Positions 43,602 through 52,706 of a stretch of DNA of 64,000 nucleotides are shown piece after piece (position 1 is the stretch's first letter; each line of letters starts with the position of its first letter). Source of the DNA: Kumtagia sp044326205 (GTDB lineage Bacteria; Pseudomonadota; Alphaproteobacteria; Rhizobiales; Rhizobiaceae); assembly GCF_044326205.1 (NCBI RefSeq), contig NZ_JBIRCY010000029.1:34646-98645 (forward strand), written 5' to 3'. The notes under the pieces were generated by a model. It was not told where the DNA came from, searched no databases, and saw only the letters and a program-made list of their open reading frames with translations. The translations under genes were made by a program, and so were the position numbers.

Positions 43602-44594
43602 ATGGCATTAAGATTGGTTCAGCTCACCCACAATGGCGAACGGCGAGTCGCGGCGGTCGACGACAGCGGCGCGGCAAAACTGGTGGGCGGCGTGGCCTCG
43701 ACCTACGATCTGGCGCAGCGCGCCATCGCCGATGGAAAGAGCCTTGACGCAACCGTGGCAGGGCTGCCGGCCGGGCCGGCGGTCGACCTTGCGGCGGCAC
43801 TTGCCGAGGGCAGGGTGCTTGCCCCCATCGACCATCCCGATCCGTCACACCTGATGTTGGCCGGCACCGGCCTTACCCATCTCGGCTCGGCCGAAGGCCG
43901 CGACAAGATGCACAAGGCGGCGACTTCCGCCGAAAAACCGACCGATTCGATGCGTATGTTTTTGATGGGCGTCGAGGGCGGCAAGCCGAAGCCGGGCGAA
44001 GTCGGCGCGCAGCCCGAATGGTTCTTCAAGGGCGACGGCTCCAGCGTCATCGCGCCGGGCGCACCACTTGTCTCGCCTTCCTTCGCGGAGGACGGCGGCG
44101 AGGAACCGGAGATCGCCGCGATCTACGTCATCGGCCCGGACGGCACGCCGTTCCGTATCGGGTTTTCGCTCGGCAACGAGTTCTCCGACCACGTCACCGA
44201 GCGGCAGAACTATCTGTGGCTGGCGCATTCGAAGCTGCGCCCGGCCTCGATCGGCCCGGAACTGCTGACCGGCCCGCTGCCCGGCCATGTTGAGGGCTTT
44301 TCACGCATCCGGCGGGATGGAAAGGTGATCTGGGAAAAGCCGTTCCTGTCTGGCGAGGACAACATGTCCCATACGATCGCCAATCTCGAGCACCATCATT
44401 TCAAATATGATCTGTTCCGCCGTCCCGGCGACGTGCATGTGCATTTCTTCGGTACGGCGACACTGTCCTTCTCGGATGGCATCAAGCCGCAGGACGGCGA
44501 TGTGTTCGAGATCGAGGCAAAACCTTTTTCGCTGCCGCTGCGCAACTCGCTCGCAACCGACAAGGAATCGGGTTTTTCGGTAAAGGCGCTGTAG
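43602..44594 (+). CDS. gguC: GguC / AraD1 family protein, FAH fold
   Basis: A 330-residue fumarylacetoacetate-hydrolase-fold protein of the GguC (AraD1) family. It has the FAH metal-site motifs: WFFKGDGSSVIAPG, the PEIAAIYVIGPDGTPFRIGF stretch, LGNEFSDHVTERQNY, and late HHHFKYDLFRRPGDVHVHFFG. FAH-fold enzymes in aldose pathways act on 2-keto-3-deoxy sugar acids by dehydration or cleavage; GguC's reaction is less well established. It is followed after 13 bases by the sugar dehydrogenase gene. Confidence 0.87.
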   Translation: MALRLVQLTHNGERRVAAVDDSGAAKLVGGVASTYDLAQRAIADGKSLDATVAGLPAGPAVDLAAALAEGRVLAPIDHPDPSHLMLAGTGLTHLGSAEGRDKMHKAATSAEKPTDSMRMFLMGVEGGKPKPGEVGAQPEWFFKGDGSSVIAPGAPLVSPSFAEDGGEEPEIAAIYVIGPDGTPFRIGFSLGNEFSDHVTERQNYLWLAHSKLRPASIGPELLTGPLPGHVEGFSRIRRDGKVIWEKPFLSGEDNMSHTIANLEHHHFKYDLFRRPGDVHVHFFGTATLSFSDGIKPQDGDVFEIEAKPFSLPLRNSLATDKESGFSVKAL

Positions 44595-44607
44595 AAGGAG
44601 TTTTCCC

Positions 44608-45537
44608 ATGGCTCCCATCCGCATCGCCATCGTCGGCGTCGGCAAGATCGCGCGCGACCAGCATGTGCCTTCGATCCGGGGCAACCGCGATTTCGAACTG
44701 GTCGCCACCGCCAGCCGTCATGGCACGATCGAGGGAGTATCAAGCTTTCCCGACATCGAATCGCTGCTGGAAGGCGTCGAGAACCTTGATGCGGTCGCGC
44801 TGTGCATGCCGCCCGGTCCGCGCCATTCGGCGGCCGTCAAGGCTCTTGCCGCCGGAAAGCATGTGCTTCTGGAAAAGCCGCCCGGCGCCACCGTTTCCGA
44901 ACTCGATGACCTGATTGCTTCGGCGAAGGCTGAAAAGGTCTCGCTGTTCGCCACCTGGCATTCGCGTCATGCCGCCGGCGTTGCCAAGGCGAAAGCCTGG
45001 CTCGCCAACCGTACTGTCCGTTCGCTGAGAGTCGACTGGAAGGAAGACGTGCGCAAATGGCATCCCGGCCAGGCCTGGATCTGGGAGCCGGGCGGTTTCG
45101 GCGTGTTCGATCCCGGCATCAATGCGCTGTCGATCGTCACTGAAATCCTGCCGATGCCGATCTTCCTCACTTCGGCGACGCTGCTCTTTCCAAAAAACCG
45201 CGCCCAGCCGATCGCCGCCGACCTCGTCTTCGCCGACAGCGCCGGAGAAGACCGCGCCAGCGCCATTTTTGACTGGCGCCAGACCGGCCCACAGACCTGG
45301 GACATCCGTGTCATCACCGATGATGGCGAGCTGCTGCTGCAATCCGGCGGAGCCAAGCTGTTCATCAAGGGCGAACTGGTCGTTGACGAGGGCGATGTCG
45401 AATATGCCGACATCTACCGGCATTTCGCGGAACTGATCGCCGCTGGCGCAAGCGATGTCGACCTCCGCCCGCTGCGCCATGTCGCCGACGCCTTCATGGT
45501 CGGCCGGCATGCATTCACCGATCCCTTCGAAGACTGA
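44608..45537 (+). CDS. L-arabinose / D-galactose 1-dehydrogenase, Gfo/Idh/MocA family
   Basis: A 309-residue NAD(P)-dependent aldose 1-dehydrogenase. The Rossmann motif IAIVGVGKIARDQHVPSI is at the N-terminus; the EKPPGATVSEL loop has the conserved Lys. RVDWKEDVRKWHPGQAWIWE and FDPGINALSIVTEILP match the L-arabinose 1-dehydrogenase of Azospirillum and bacterial galactose dehydrogenases. It oxidises the sugar to its lactone as the first step of the non-phosphorylating pathway. GAAGGAG precedes the ATG. Confidence 0.9.
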   Translation: MAPIRIAIVGVGKIARDQHVPSIRGNRDFELVATASRHGTIEGVSSFPDIESLLEGVENLDAVALCMPPGPRHSAAVKALAAGKHVLLEKPPGATVSELDDLIASAKAEKVSLFATWHSRHAAGVAKAKAWLANRTVRSLRVDWKEDVRKWHPGQAWIWEPGGFGVFDPGINALSIVTEILPMPIFLTSATLLFPKNRAQPIAADLVFADSAGEDRASAIFDWRQTGPQTWDIRVITDDGELLLQSGGAKLFIKGELVVDEGDVEYADIYRHFAELIAAGASDVDLRPLRHVADAFMVGRHAFTDPFED

Positions 45538-45564
45538 AGAAACTGTCAGGCAGGAAGCAAGCAG

Positions 45565-47385
45565 ATGAGCAAGCCAGGAAACGGAGCCCACCACCCGAAC
45601 GGAAAGATGACGCGCCGCTCCCAGGCGTGGTTCGACAATCCGGGCAACCCCGACATGACCGCGCTCTATCTGGAGCGCTACATGAACTACGGCATCAGCC
45701 AGGAGGAGTTCCAGTCGGGCCGGCCGATCATCGGCATTGCCCAGACCGGATCCGACCTGTCGCCCTGCAACCGCCACCATCTCGATCTCGCCAAGCGCGT
45801 TCGCGAAGGCATCCGCGAGGCGGGCGGCATCGCGTTCGAGTTCCCCGTCCATCCGATCCAGGAAACCGGCAAGCGCCCGACCGCAGCCCTCGACCGCAAT
45901 CTCGCCTATCTCGGCCTCGTCGAGGTGCTGTACGGCTATCCGCTTGACGGCGTCGTGCTCACCATCGGCTGCGACAAGACCACGCCGGCCTGCCTGATGG
46001 CGGCTGCCACCGTCAACATTCCGGCAATCGCGCTTTCGGTCGGCCCGATGCTCAACGGCTGGTTCCGCGGCGAGCGCACCGGTTCCGGCACCATCGTCTG
46101 GAAGGCACGCGAGATGATGGCTGCCGGCGAGATCGACTATGCCGGATTCGTCGCGCTGGTCGCGTCGTCGGCGCCGTCGACCGGCTACTGCAACACCATG
46201 GGCACGGCGACGACGATGAATTCGCTGGCCGAGGCACTGGGCATGCAGTTGCCCGGCTCGGCCGCTATCCCGGCGCCGCACCGCGACCGCCAGGAAATGG
46301 CCTATCTCACCGGAAAGCGTGCCGTCGAGATGGTCAATGAGGACCTGAAACCCTCCGACATCCTCACCCGCGAGGCCTTCATCAACGCCATCCGCGTGAA
46401 TTCGGCGATCGGCGGCTCCACCAATGCGCCGATCCATCTCAACGGCCTCGCCCGCCATGTCGGCGTCGAACTGACGATCGACGACTGGCAGACCTATGGG
46501 GAAGAAATCCCGCTGCTGGTCAATCTCCAGCCGGCCGGCGAATATCTCGGCGAGGACTATCATCATGCCGGCGGCGTGCCGGCCGTGGTCAACCAGTTGA
46601 TGCGCCAGGGCCTGATCGAGGAAGGCGCCATGACCGTCAACGGCAAGACGATGGGCGAGAATTGCCGCAACGCCAAGATCGAGGACGAGAAGGTGATCCG
46701 TCCGATCGACCGGCCGCTGCGTGAACATGCGGGCTTCCGCGTGCTGCGCGGTAATCTGTTCAACTCGGCGATCATGAAGCTCAGCGTCATTTCGCAGGAG
46801 TTTCGCGACCGCTATCTCTCGAACCCGAAGGACCCCAATGCCTTCGAGGGGCCGGCCGTGGTGTTCGACGGCCCGGAGGACTATCACGCGCGCATCGACA
46901 ATCCCGACCTCGGCATCGACGAGACATCCGTGCTGTTCATGCGCGGCGTCGGGCCGATCGGCTATCCGGGTGCTGCGGAAGTCGTCAATATGCGCGCACC
47001 CGACTATCTCTTGAAGCGGGGCATCCACTCGCTGCCCTGCATCGGTGACGGCCGCCAGTCGGGCACGTCGGGTTCGCCGTCGATCCTCAATGCGTCTCCG
47101 GAAGCGGCGGCCGGCGGTGGTCTCGCCATATTGAAGACCGGCGACCGCGTTCGCATCGACCTCGGAAAGGGCACGGCGAACATCCTCGTCTCCGCCGAGG
47201 AGCTTGAGCGCCGCCGCGCGGAGTTGGAGGCCAATGGCGGCTACAAGTATCCGCCCCACCAGTCGCCGTGGCAGGAGATCCAGCGTTCGATGGTCGGCCA
47301 GATGGAGACCGGCGCGGTGCTCGAACCGGCGGTGAAATACCAGCGCATCGCCCAGACGATGGGGATTCCGAGGGACAACCACTGA
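45565..47385 (+). CDS. L-arabonate / aldonate dehydratase, IlvD/Edd family
   Basis: A 606-residue iron-sulfur dehydratase. Cluster ligands are Cys in DLSPCNRHH, GCDKTTPACLMAA and STGYCNTMGTA. Other family features are GGSTNAPIHL with the phosphate-binding loop and the C-terminal GDGRQSGTSGSPSILN with the catalytic Ser. The N-terminus RRSQAWFDNPGNPDMTALYLERYMNYG is typical of L-arabonate and D-xylonate/galactonate dehydratases rather than dihydroxy-acid dehydratase. It produces a 2-keto-3-deoxy acid from the aldonate made by the preceding enzyme. No lactonase or final aldehyde dehydrogenase is nearby. Confidence 0.9.
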   Translation: MSKPGNGAHHPNGKMTRRSQAWFDNPGNPDMTALYLERYMNYGISQEEFQSGRPIIGIAQTGSDLSPCNRHHLDLAKRVREGIREAGGIAFEFPVHPIQETGKRPTAALDRNLAYLGLVEVLYGYPLDGVVLTIGCDKTTPACLMAAATVNIPAIALSVGPMLNGWFRGERTGSGTIVWKAREMMAAGEIDYAGFVALVASSAPSTGYCNTMGTATTMNSLAEALGMQLPGSAAIPAPHRDRQEMAYLTGKRAVEMVNEDLKPSDILTREAFINAIRVNSAIGGSTNAPIHLNGLARHVGVELTIDDWQTYGEEIPLLVNLQPAGEYLGEDYHHAGGVPAVVNQLMRQGLIEEGAMTVNGKTMGENCRNAKIEDEKVIRPIDRPLREHAGFRVLRGNLFNSAIMKLSVISQEFRDRYLSNPKDPNAFEGPAVVFDGPEDYHARIDNPDLGIDETSVLFMRGVGPIGYPGAAEVVNMRAPDYLLKRGIHSLPCIGDGRQSGTSGSPSILNASPEAAAGGGLAILKTGDRVRIDLGKGTANILVSAEELERRRAELEANGGYKYPPHQSPWQEIQRSMVGQMETGAVLEPAVKYQRIAQTMGIPRDNH

Positions 47386-47495
47386 GAGGCTGATGTCAGG
47401 AACACTCTTCGCATGAGGGGTGTTCCTGGGTTGTTTGGGTGCAACAGCCAATTGTCGAGATAGACGAGATATCTGGAGGCTTACGAAATCCAACG

Positions 47496-48233
47496 ATGGG
47501 TCTGCTCCAGACGGTGATCTCCGGCCAGAAGCTGCGCACAAATCACGCGCACATCGTCGATTCGCTCGGCCGCGACATCGTCTCGGGCTCCATTCCAAGC
47601 GGCGAGATACTTCCCGGCGACAGCGAACTCATGGCCCGCTTCGGCGTGTCGCGCACCGTGTTGCGGGAGGCGCTGAAGACGCTGGCCGCCAAGGGCCTGA
47701 TCGTGCCGCGCGCCCGCATCGGCACGCGGGTGACCAGCCGCGAAAGCTGGAGCCTGTTCGATCCCGACATTCTTAACTGGCATTTCGAGGCCGGCATCGA
47801 CGAGGCATTTCTCGTGCATCTCAGCGAGATTCGCCTGGCCTTCGAGCCCTATGCGGCGGGCCTTGCCGCCGAACGCGCGACGAAAGACGACGTCGTGATG
47901 CTGCAGCAGCTTGCCGACACGATGGGCGAGACGAACCATAGCGCCGAAAGCCACGCCATGGCCGATTTGCGGTTCCACCTCGCGGTGGCCGAAGCGTCGC
48001 GCAACCCGTTCATGCGTTCGGTCGGCAGCCTGATCGAGGCGGCGCTCGTCGGCGTCTTCAAGCTGTCGTCGCCCAGCGCCGATCTTCGCGAAATCCAGAA
48101 TGCGCAGATCACGCATCGCCGCATTGTCGACGCCATCCGCCGCCGCGACGTCGAGGAGGCGAGGGCGGCGATGGAAGCGGTGATCATCAACGGCGTAGAG
48201 CGGGTGCGGCTGGCCCTGCGGGCGGCCAACTGA
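47496..48233 (+). CDS. GntR-family regulator, FCD type
   Basis: A 245-residue FadR-like regulator. The winged helix covers residues about 15-80 (LGRDIVSGSIPSGEILPGDSELMARFGVSRTVLREALKTL, with the VPRARIGTRV wing). The FCD ligand domain follows, with its metal-binding residues in EIRLAFEPYAAGLAA, MADLRFHLAVAEAS and THRRIVDAI. The ATG at 47496 is preferred; a GTG at 47439 is an alternative without ribosome site. It follows the dehydratase gene and probably represses this operon, releasing it in response to a sugar acid. Confidence 0.85.
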   Translation: MGLLQTVISGQKLRTNHAHIVDSLGRDIVSGSIPSGEILPGDSELMARFGVSRTVLREALKTLAAKGLIVPRARIGTRVTSRESWSLFDPDILNWHFEAGIDEAFLVHLSEIRLAFEPYAAGLAAERATKDDVVMLQQLADTMGETNHSAESHAMADLRFHLAVAEASRNPFMRSVGSLIEAALVGVFKLSSPSADLREIQNAQITHRRIVDAIRRRDVEEARAAMEAVIINGVERVRLALRAAN

Positions 48234-48236
48234 ACC

Positions 48237-49115
48237 TCAAGGCACCTCAACCGGCTCAACCACTCGCCGCCGCGCGGCGAGGTTGATCAGATTGCCGGCA
48301 AGGATCAGCACGGTCCCGAGCACGGTGAACATGTCGACCCCTTCCGAATAGGCGAAATAGCCGAGCGCCGCAGTGGCCGGCACGCGCAGGAAATCCATTG
48401 GCGTCACCACCGTGGCGTCGGCATGCGACAGGGCCTGCGCCATGCAGTAGTGCGCATACGAGCCGCCGAAGGCGATCACCACGATCCACGGCCACACATC
48501 GGCGCTCGGCGTCCGCCACACGAGAACCGCTGGCACGAGGCCGATCACCGACTGGATCACCAGCATCCAGAAGATGATCCTGACCACCGATTCGGTACGG
48601 GTCAGCGATTTTGTCATTGTCATCGAGACGCCGAAAGCGACGGCCGCGCCCAGCACGATCATGTGGCCTGCATCGAAGCTGCCGACGCCCGGCCGCACGA
48701 TGACCACGACGCCGATCAGGCCAAGCGCCACCGCGATGGTTTTAGGCGCGGTCATCCGTTCGCCGAGGAACGCCATGGCGAGCAACGCCGTCCAGATGGG
48801 CGTGGTGAATTCGATGGCGACAAGCTGGGCGAGCGGGATCATCGTCAACGCAACCAGCCAGGAGAACTGGCCGGTATAGTGGGCGATGTTGCGGCCGATA
48901 TGCTGCAGCGGCCGCTTCGTTGCCATCGCCGGGAAACCACCGGCCAGATGTACCAGCGGATAGAGCATGATGAGCCCGATCAGCGAGCGCATCTCCATCA
49001 CCTGGAACACGTCGAGCTCTCTCGTCGTCTCGCGGCCGGCCCATGTCATCAGGATCATGCAGCCAAGCGAGCATCCCATCCAGAATGCCGCCTTGAGGTT
49101 CGATTGCGTCGCCAT
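48237..49115 (-). CDS. EamA-type DMT transporter
   Basis: A 292-residue inner-membrane protein with ten predicted spans in two EamA repeats. Typical stretches are RSLIGLIMLYPLVHLAGG, FTTPIWTALLAMAFLGERMT at the first repeat end and VVTPMDFLRVPATAALGYFAYSEG at the second. It probably exports or imports small metabolites; substrate not deducible. It converges on the GntR gene, with three bases between their stops, so it is a separate unit. Confidence 0.88.
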   Translation of the reverse strand: MATQSNLKAAFWMGCSLGCMILMTWAGRETTRELDVFQVMEMRSLIGLIMLYPLVHLAGGFPAMATKRPLQHIGRNIAHYTGQFSWLVALTMIPLAQLVAIEFTTPIWTALLAMAFLGERMTAPKTIAVALGLIGVVVIVRPGVGSFDAGHMIVLGAAVAFGVSMTMTKSLTRTESVVRIIFWMLVIQSVIGLVPAVLVWRTPSADVWPWIVVIAFGGSYAHYCMAQALSHADATVVTPMDFLRVPATAALGYFAYSEGVDMFTVLGTVLILAGNLINLAARRRVVEPVEVP

Positions 49116-49236
49116 GCGGGGCGTTTCGCAACTATCCGGGCATCGCGCAACCGCTAAGGCGGGGCAAAGGCTGGTCCAGTCACGGCCGGCGATCGTGGTA
49201 AACCAAGCCTTAAGGCATTGGGTTCATGATGAACGC

Positions 49237-50079
49237 ATGGCGAAGAAACCGGCAAAAGCAAAGCCCCGTTCGAAGTTTTCGGCAGCGTCCATGATGGGGC
49301 TGCCGAGATTGCGCTGGCTCGTGCTCGGCGCGGTCGTGGCCGGTGCCTGGGCGATGATGCAGGAGCCGCCGAAGCGCGAGCACTGGCAGCGCCAGCGCGA
49401 CAGCCAACAGGCATCTGTCGAGAAGAAGAAGCCCGAGCCGGCATCCGCCCCGGCGGTCGCCGTCGCGCCCGAGCCGAAACCGTCTGAGCTCGTCACCGCC
49501 TCGATCCCGCGCCCGGAAAAGCCGGTCGCGCCGACTTCCGTGACGATGCGCACCACCGAAAAAGTCCGCCTGCGCAAGGAAGCCAGCACCTCCAGCGCCG
49601 TCGTGGCGACGCTGAAGGGCGGCCAGACCGTCGAAGCCAGCGTCACCGACGGCAAATGGCGAAAGGTTTCCGCCGACGGCATGGTGGGCTGGGTGCATGG
49701 CGACTATCTGAAGGCTGGTCCGGTCCCGCTTGAGGCCGTTGCTGCCGTGCCGAAGCCCACTCCGGCGGTGGCCGTCGTGCCGAAGCCCGCGCCGCAGGCT
49801 GCGCCTGCCGATCCGTCGGAGCTTGCATTCGCGCCTCGGCCGAAGCAGGACGTTGCGCCGGAGCCCGAGGCCATGCCGGCCGTGACGGAGTCCGAAGCGG
49901 CGCCTGCGGCCGTGCCCATCTCGCTGCCCGAGGACAAGTCGATGTGGGGCGCTCTACGTCCCACCCGCGCGCCGCAGGGCGGTGACTGCCAGTGCCCGTA
50001 TGACCTGATGCTAAACGGCAATCAGTGCGGCGAGCGTAGCGCCTACGCCAGGGGCAAGGGGCCACAGTGCTATTTCTGA
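49237..50079 (+). CDS. Membrane-anchored SH3-domain envelope protein
   Basis: A 280-residue protein. A basic start (MAKKPAKAKPRSK) precedes one hydrophobic anchor (LRWLVLGAVVAGAWAMM, about residues 24-41). A charged and Pro/Ala-rich spacer leads to a bacterial SH3 domain at about residues 105-165 (KVRLRKEASTSSAVVATLKG, KWRKVSADGMVGWVHGDYL). After another Pro/Ala linker, a Cys-rich end (DCQCPYDLMLNGNQCG, CYF) probably forms disulfides in the periplasm. Such proteins bind peptidoglycan or partners at the cell envelope. Confidence 0.82.
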   Translation: MAKKPAKAKPRSKFSAASMMGLPRLRWLVLGAVVAGAWAMMQEPPKREHWQRQRDSQQASVEKKKPEPASAPAVAVAPEPKPSELVTASIPRPEKPVAPTSVTMRTTEKVRLRKEASTSSAVVATLKGGQTVEASVTDGKWRKVSADGMVGWVHGDYLKAGPVPLEAVAAVPKPTPAVAVVPKPAPQAAPADPSELAFAPRPKQDVAPEPEAMPAVTESEAAPAAVPISLPEDKSMWGALRPTRAPQGGDCQCPYDLMLNGNQCGERSAYARGKGPQCYF

Positions 50080-50162
50080 GGGTTGGTCTTCCGACCTTCC
50101 TGCCGTCGAGGAACTGCTCCCGCCCGTAGAGTCGATGGCAGTCGTTGGTTAGGGTCGCCTTG

Positions 50163-50474
50163 CTACCGCCGCGACAACAACCCCACCACCAGCCCGATTA
50201 CCGCCAGCCCGACGACGGCGGTCGTCAGCGGATGGTCGGTGGCGGCACGCTGTACTACGCGCGACTGCTTCTGGATCATCGGCAGGGCGTCGCCGACGCG
50301 GCTGGCGATCTCGTCATAAAAATCTGAGGCCGTCTCGCGGGTGTCGTCATAGGCCGCAGCGCCACGTTTTCCCAGCGCCTTGCGCAGCACTTCGACTTCC
50401 TTCTGCAACCGCGCCACCTGGTCCTCAAGCTCGTCGGTCATGTCGTCGCGGAATTTCGAGAAGGTGGAAGCCAT
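50163..50474 (-). CDS. DUF883-like (ElaB/YqjD) membrane-anchored protein
   Basis: A 103-residue protein with a long amphipathic helix or coiled coil (DDMTDELEDQVARLQKEVEVLRKAL) and a C-terminal membrane span (PLTTAVVGLAVIGLVVGLLSRR) preceded by ATDHP, the layout of ElaB/YqjD ribosome-associated stress proteins. AAGGAC lies before the ATG at 50474. It stands alone, 74 bases after the cobT gene. Confidence 0.78.
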   Translation of the reverse strand: MASTFSKFRDDMTDELEDQVARLQKEVEVLRKALGKRGAAAYDDTRETASDFYDEIASRVGDALPMIQKQSRVVQRAATDHPLTTAVVGLAVIGLVVGLLSRR

Positions 50475-50548
50475 CGGGATGTCCTTGCGCAAGATTCGGG
50501 AAACCGCTCGTCAAACGCGACAGGCCGAACGATGGTTCCCGGGCGGCG

Positions 50549-51571
50549 CTACGCCGGACCTGCCTCCTTGCCCGACACGCCCGCATCCGCAAAACTCGCC
50601 ATGCCAGTGTGGCAGGCCAGCGCCGAGCGCAGGACGTTGACGGCAAGGCACGCGCCCGAGCCTTCGCCGAGCCGCATGCCGAGGTCGAACAGCGGCTTGA
50701 GGTTCATGGCCGACAGCAGACCGCGATGCCCGGCTTCGGCGGATACATGCGCGGCGACAGCATGATCCAGTCCGTGCGAATGCAGCCGCACCATCGGCGC
50801 CACCGCCGCCGTGCAGACAAAACCGTCAAGCAGCACGGGAACGCCCTTGTGGCGGGCGGCGAGCGTCGCCCCCATGATCGCGGCAAGCTCGCGCCCGCCG
50901 ACTGCTGCCGCCGCCTTCAGCGGGTCGTGCAGCACCTCGCCATGCAGTTTCATCGCCACCTCGATCGCCGCGGTCTTGCGGCCGAGCCCCGCGTCGTCGA
51001 CACCGGTGCCGCGCCCGACCCACTGGTCTACGCCGCCGAACAGGGCGGAGGCGATCGCCGCCGCCGCCGTGGTGTTGCCGATGCCCATCTCGCCGAAGCA
51101 CAGCAGGTCGGTTTCGGCCTCGACCGATTCGTAGCCGCGGGCGATTGCCGCCAGGAACTCCTGCTCGTCCATCGCGGGCGCCAACGTGAAGTCGGCGGTC
51201 GGGCGCTCGACGTCCAGCGGAATGACGTCCAGTTCCGCGCCGGCCATTTTCGCAAGCTGGTTGATAGCAGCGCCGCCGGCAGCGAAATTCGCGACCATCT
51301 GGGCCGTCACTTCCGGCGGAAAAGCCGACACACCCTGCGCGGTCACACCATGCGAACCGGCGAAGACGATCACCTTGACCCGGTCGAGCTTCGGCACCTC
51401 GCGACCCTGCCAGCGGGCGAGCCAAGCGACCAGCGTCTCCAGCCGGCCCAGGCTGCCCTGCGGTTTGGTCAGCGTGTCCTGGCGACGGGCGACGGCTTCC
51501 GCAGCCTTCGGATCGCCGGTAGGCAAATCCTGGCAGGCGGCGCGCAAGGCTTCGAAGGACGCGAAATTCAT
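50549..51571 (-). CDS. cobT: Nicotinate-nucleotide-DMB phosphoribosyltransferase
   Basis: A 340-residue enzyme that makes alpha-ribazole phosphate from dimethylbenzimidazole and nicotinate mononucleotide, for the lower ligand of cobalamin. Motifs include TKPQGSLGRLETL, VIVFAGSHGVTAQGVSAFP with GGAAINQLA, the LCFGEMGIGNTTAAAAI block with the catalytic region, and LHSHGLDHAV near the end. It is called CobU in Pseudomonas denitrificans naming and must not be confused with the cobaltochelatase CobT. AAGGGGAA precedes the ATG. It is in line with cobS upstream. Confidence 0.94.
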   Translation of the reverse strand: MNFASFEALRAACQDLPTGDPKAAEAVARRQDTLTKPQGSLGRLETLVAWLARWQGREVPKLDRVKVIVFAGSHGVTAQGVSAFPPEVTAQMVANFAAGGAAINQLAKMAGAELDVIPLDVERPTADFTLAPAMDEQEFLAAIARGYESVEAETDLLCFGEMGIGNTTAAAAIASALFGGVDQWVGRGTGVDDAGLGRKTAAIEVAMKLHGEVLHDPLKAAAAVGGRELAAIMGATLAARHKGVPVLLDGFVCTAAVAPMVRLHSHGLDHAVAAHVSAEAGHRGLLSAMNLKPLFDLGMRLGEGSGACLAVNVLRSALACHTGMASFADAGVSGKEAGPA

Positions 51572-51607
51572 GGAAATTCCCCTTTAGCAAACGATGGAAG
51601 CAACAGG

Positions 51608-52411
51608 TCAGAAAACGGCGGAAGTAACGAGCAGGATAAGGATTTCGGCGATCTGCTGAAGCGCGCCGGCGGTGTCGCCGGTCTGCCCGCCGATCTTGTT
51701 CAGGCAGAGCGCGCGGAAGGCCAGGAATGCCGCCGCCAGCAAAACCGCCGCCACCAGCGCGGCGGAAAGGCCAAGCGCCATCAGCGACAGAAAACCCAGC
51801 GCAAGTGCCGCGCCCGCCACAGGCTGCCCGACGGTTCCCGCGCCGGCCGAGAGGCCATCCGTGCGCGCCGGCGGCAAGAGATGCAGGAAGGCCGGCAACA
51901 GCGCGCGCGAGCCACCGTGCGCGGCAAGCAGTGCCGCAAAAACCAGGGACGAGGCGGAATAGGCCGCTCCCGGCCCGGATGGAGAACCCGCCGCCGTGCC
52001 GTCCGCCAGCACCGCCAGTGCGCTCCAGCGCAGCAAGATGGATAGCGCCAGCACGCAGGCGCCGAACGCGCCGATGCGGCTGTCGCGCATGATTTCGAGG
52101 ATGCGGTCGCGGCTCCGGCCACCGCCGAATCCGTCGGCGGTATCGGAAAGCCCGTCTTCGTGCAGGCACCCCGTGGCGAGCATTGTCGCCGCCAGCGCCA
52201 GAGCCGCCGCCGGTCCGGCCGGCAGTCCGAGCCGGCTCGCGGCCCAGAACGTAGCTCCGCCGATCAGCGCAATGACCCAGCCGGCTATCGGTGCGGCCCA
52301 GATCGCGGACGCCAGGCTGCGCCCGGAAAGGTCCAACCCGGGCAAAGGTAGGCGCGTGAAGAACATTGTGCTGAAGCCGATATCGCGCAAGAGGGTTTGA
52401 GGGGAGGTCAT
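51608..52411 (-). CDS. cobS: Adenosylcobinamide-GDP ribazoletransferase
   Basis: A 267-residue polytopic membrane enzyme joining adenosylcobinamide-GDP with alpha-ribazole to give cobalamin (CobV in the Pseudomonas naming). The N-terminus FSTMFFTRLPLPG and the acidic motif CLHEDGLSDTADGFGGGRSRDRILEIMRDSRIG are diagnostic. Several Ala/Leu-rich spans follow. The ATG at 52411 is likely; a GTG at 52438 is possible but lies at the edge of a repeat. It precedes cobT by 36 bases in the same direction. Confidence 0.92.
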   Translation of the reverse strand: MTSPQTLLRDIGFSTMFFTRLPLPGLDLSGRSLASAIWAAPIAGWVIALIGGATFWAASRLGLPAGPAAALALAATMLATGCLHEDGLSDTADGFGGGRSRDRILEIMRDSRIGAFGACVLALSILLRWSALAVLADGTAAGSPSGPGAAYSASSLVFAALLAAHGGSRALLPAFLHLLPPARTDGLSAGAGTVGQPVAGAALALGFLSLMALGLSAALVAAVLLAAAFLAFRALCLNKIGGQTGDTAGALQQIAEILILLVTSAVF

Positions 52412-52433
52412 TACAGCCGGCCCGCCAAGCTGG

Positions 52434-52655
52434 AACACCCCTCATCCGTCTCGCCCTGCGGGCTCGACACCGCCCTGGCCCGAGCCACTGGTCTCGGCCC
52501 GTCCTTCGGACCCCGCAAGGGGAGAAGGGGGAGTTTCGCGCCTGCGCTGCTGCAAATCTCCGACGTTGGTGATTGGTGGAGGCGTTGATGCAGTGCTCCA
52601 CCTTCTCCCCTTGTGGGAGAAGGTGCCGAGCGCAGCGAGGCGGATGAGGGGTGTT
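52434..52655. repeat. Mosaic palindromic repeat between cobB and cobS
   Basis: AACACCCCTCATCCG (52434-52448) and its exact inverse (52641-52655) bound a 222-base stretch. Inside is a hairpin CACCTTCTCCC / GGAGAAGGTG (about 52599-52625) and a GGGGAGAAGGGGGA segment. The make-up resembles the rhizobial intergenic mosaic elements and shares the CTTCTCCCC theme with the element at 23374. It fills most of the 267 bases between the cobB end and the repeat-flanked cobS start; no gene is seen in this gap. Confidence 0.75.
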
Positions 52656-52706
52656 GGACGGAGCGCGAAGCTCGCGAGTATATGCCTGAAGAGTCTAAAT
52701 CCGCGC

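Noticed and set aside
44740..47598. 952-residue minus-strand open frame
   Set aside because: Antisense to the sugar dehydrogenase and aldonate dehydratase genes.
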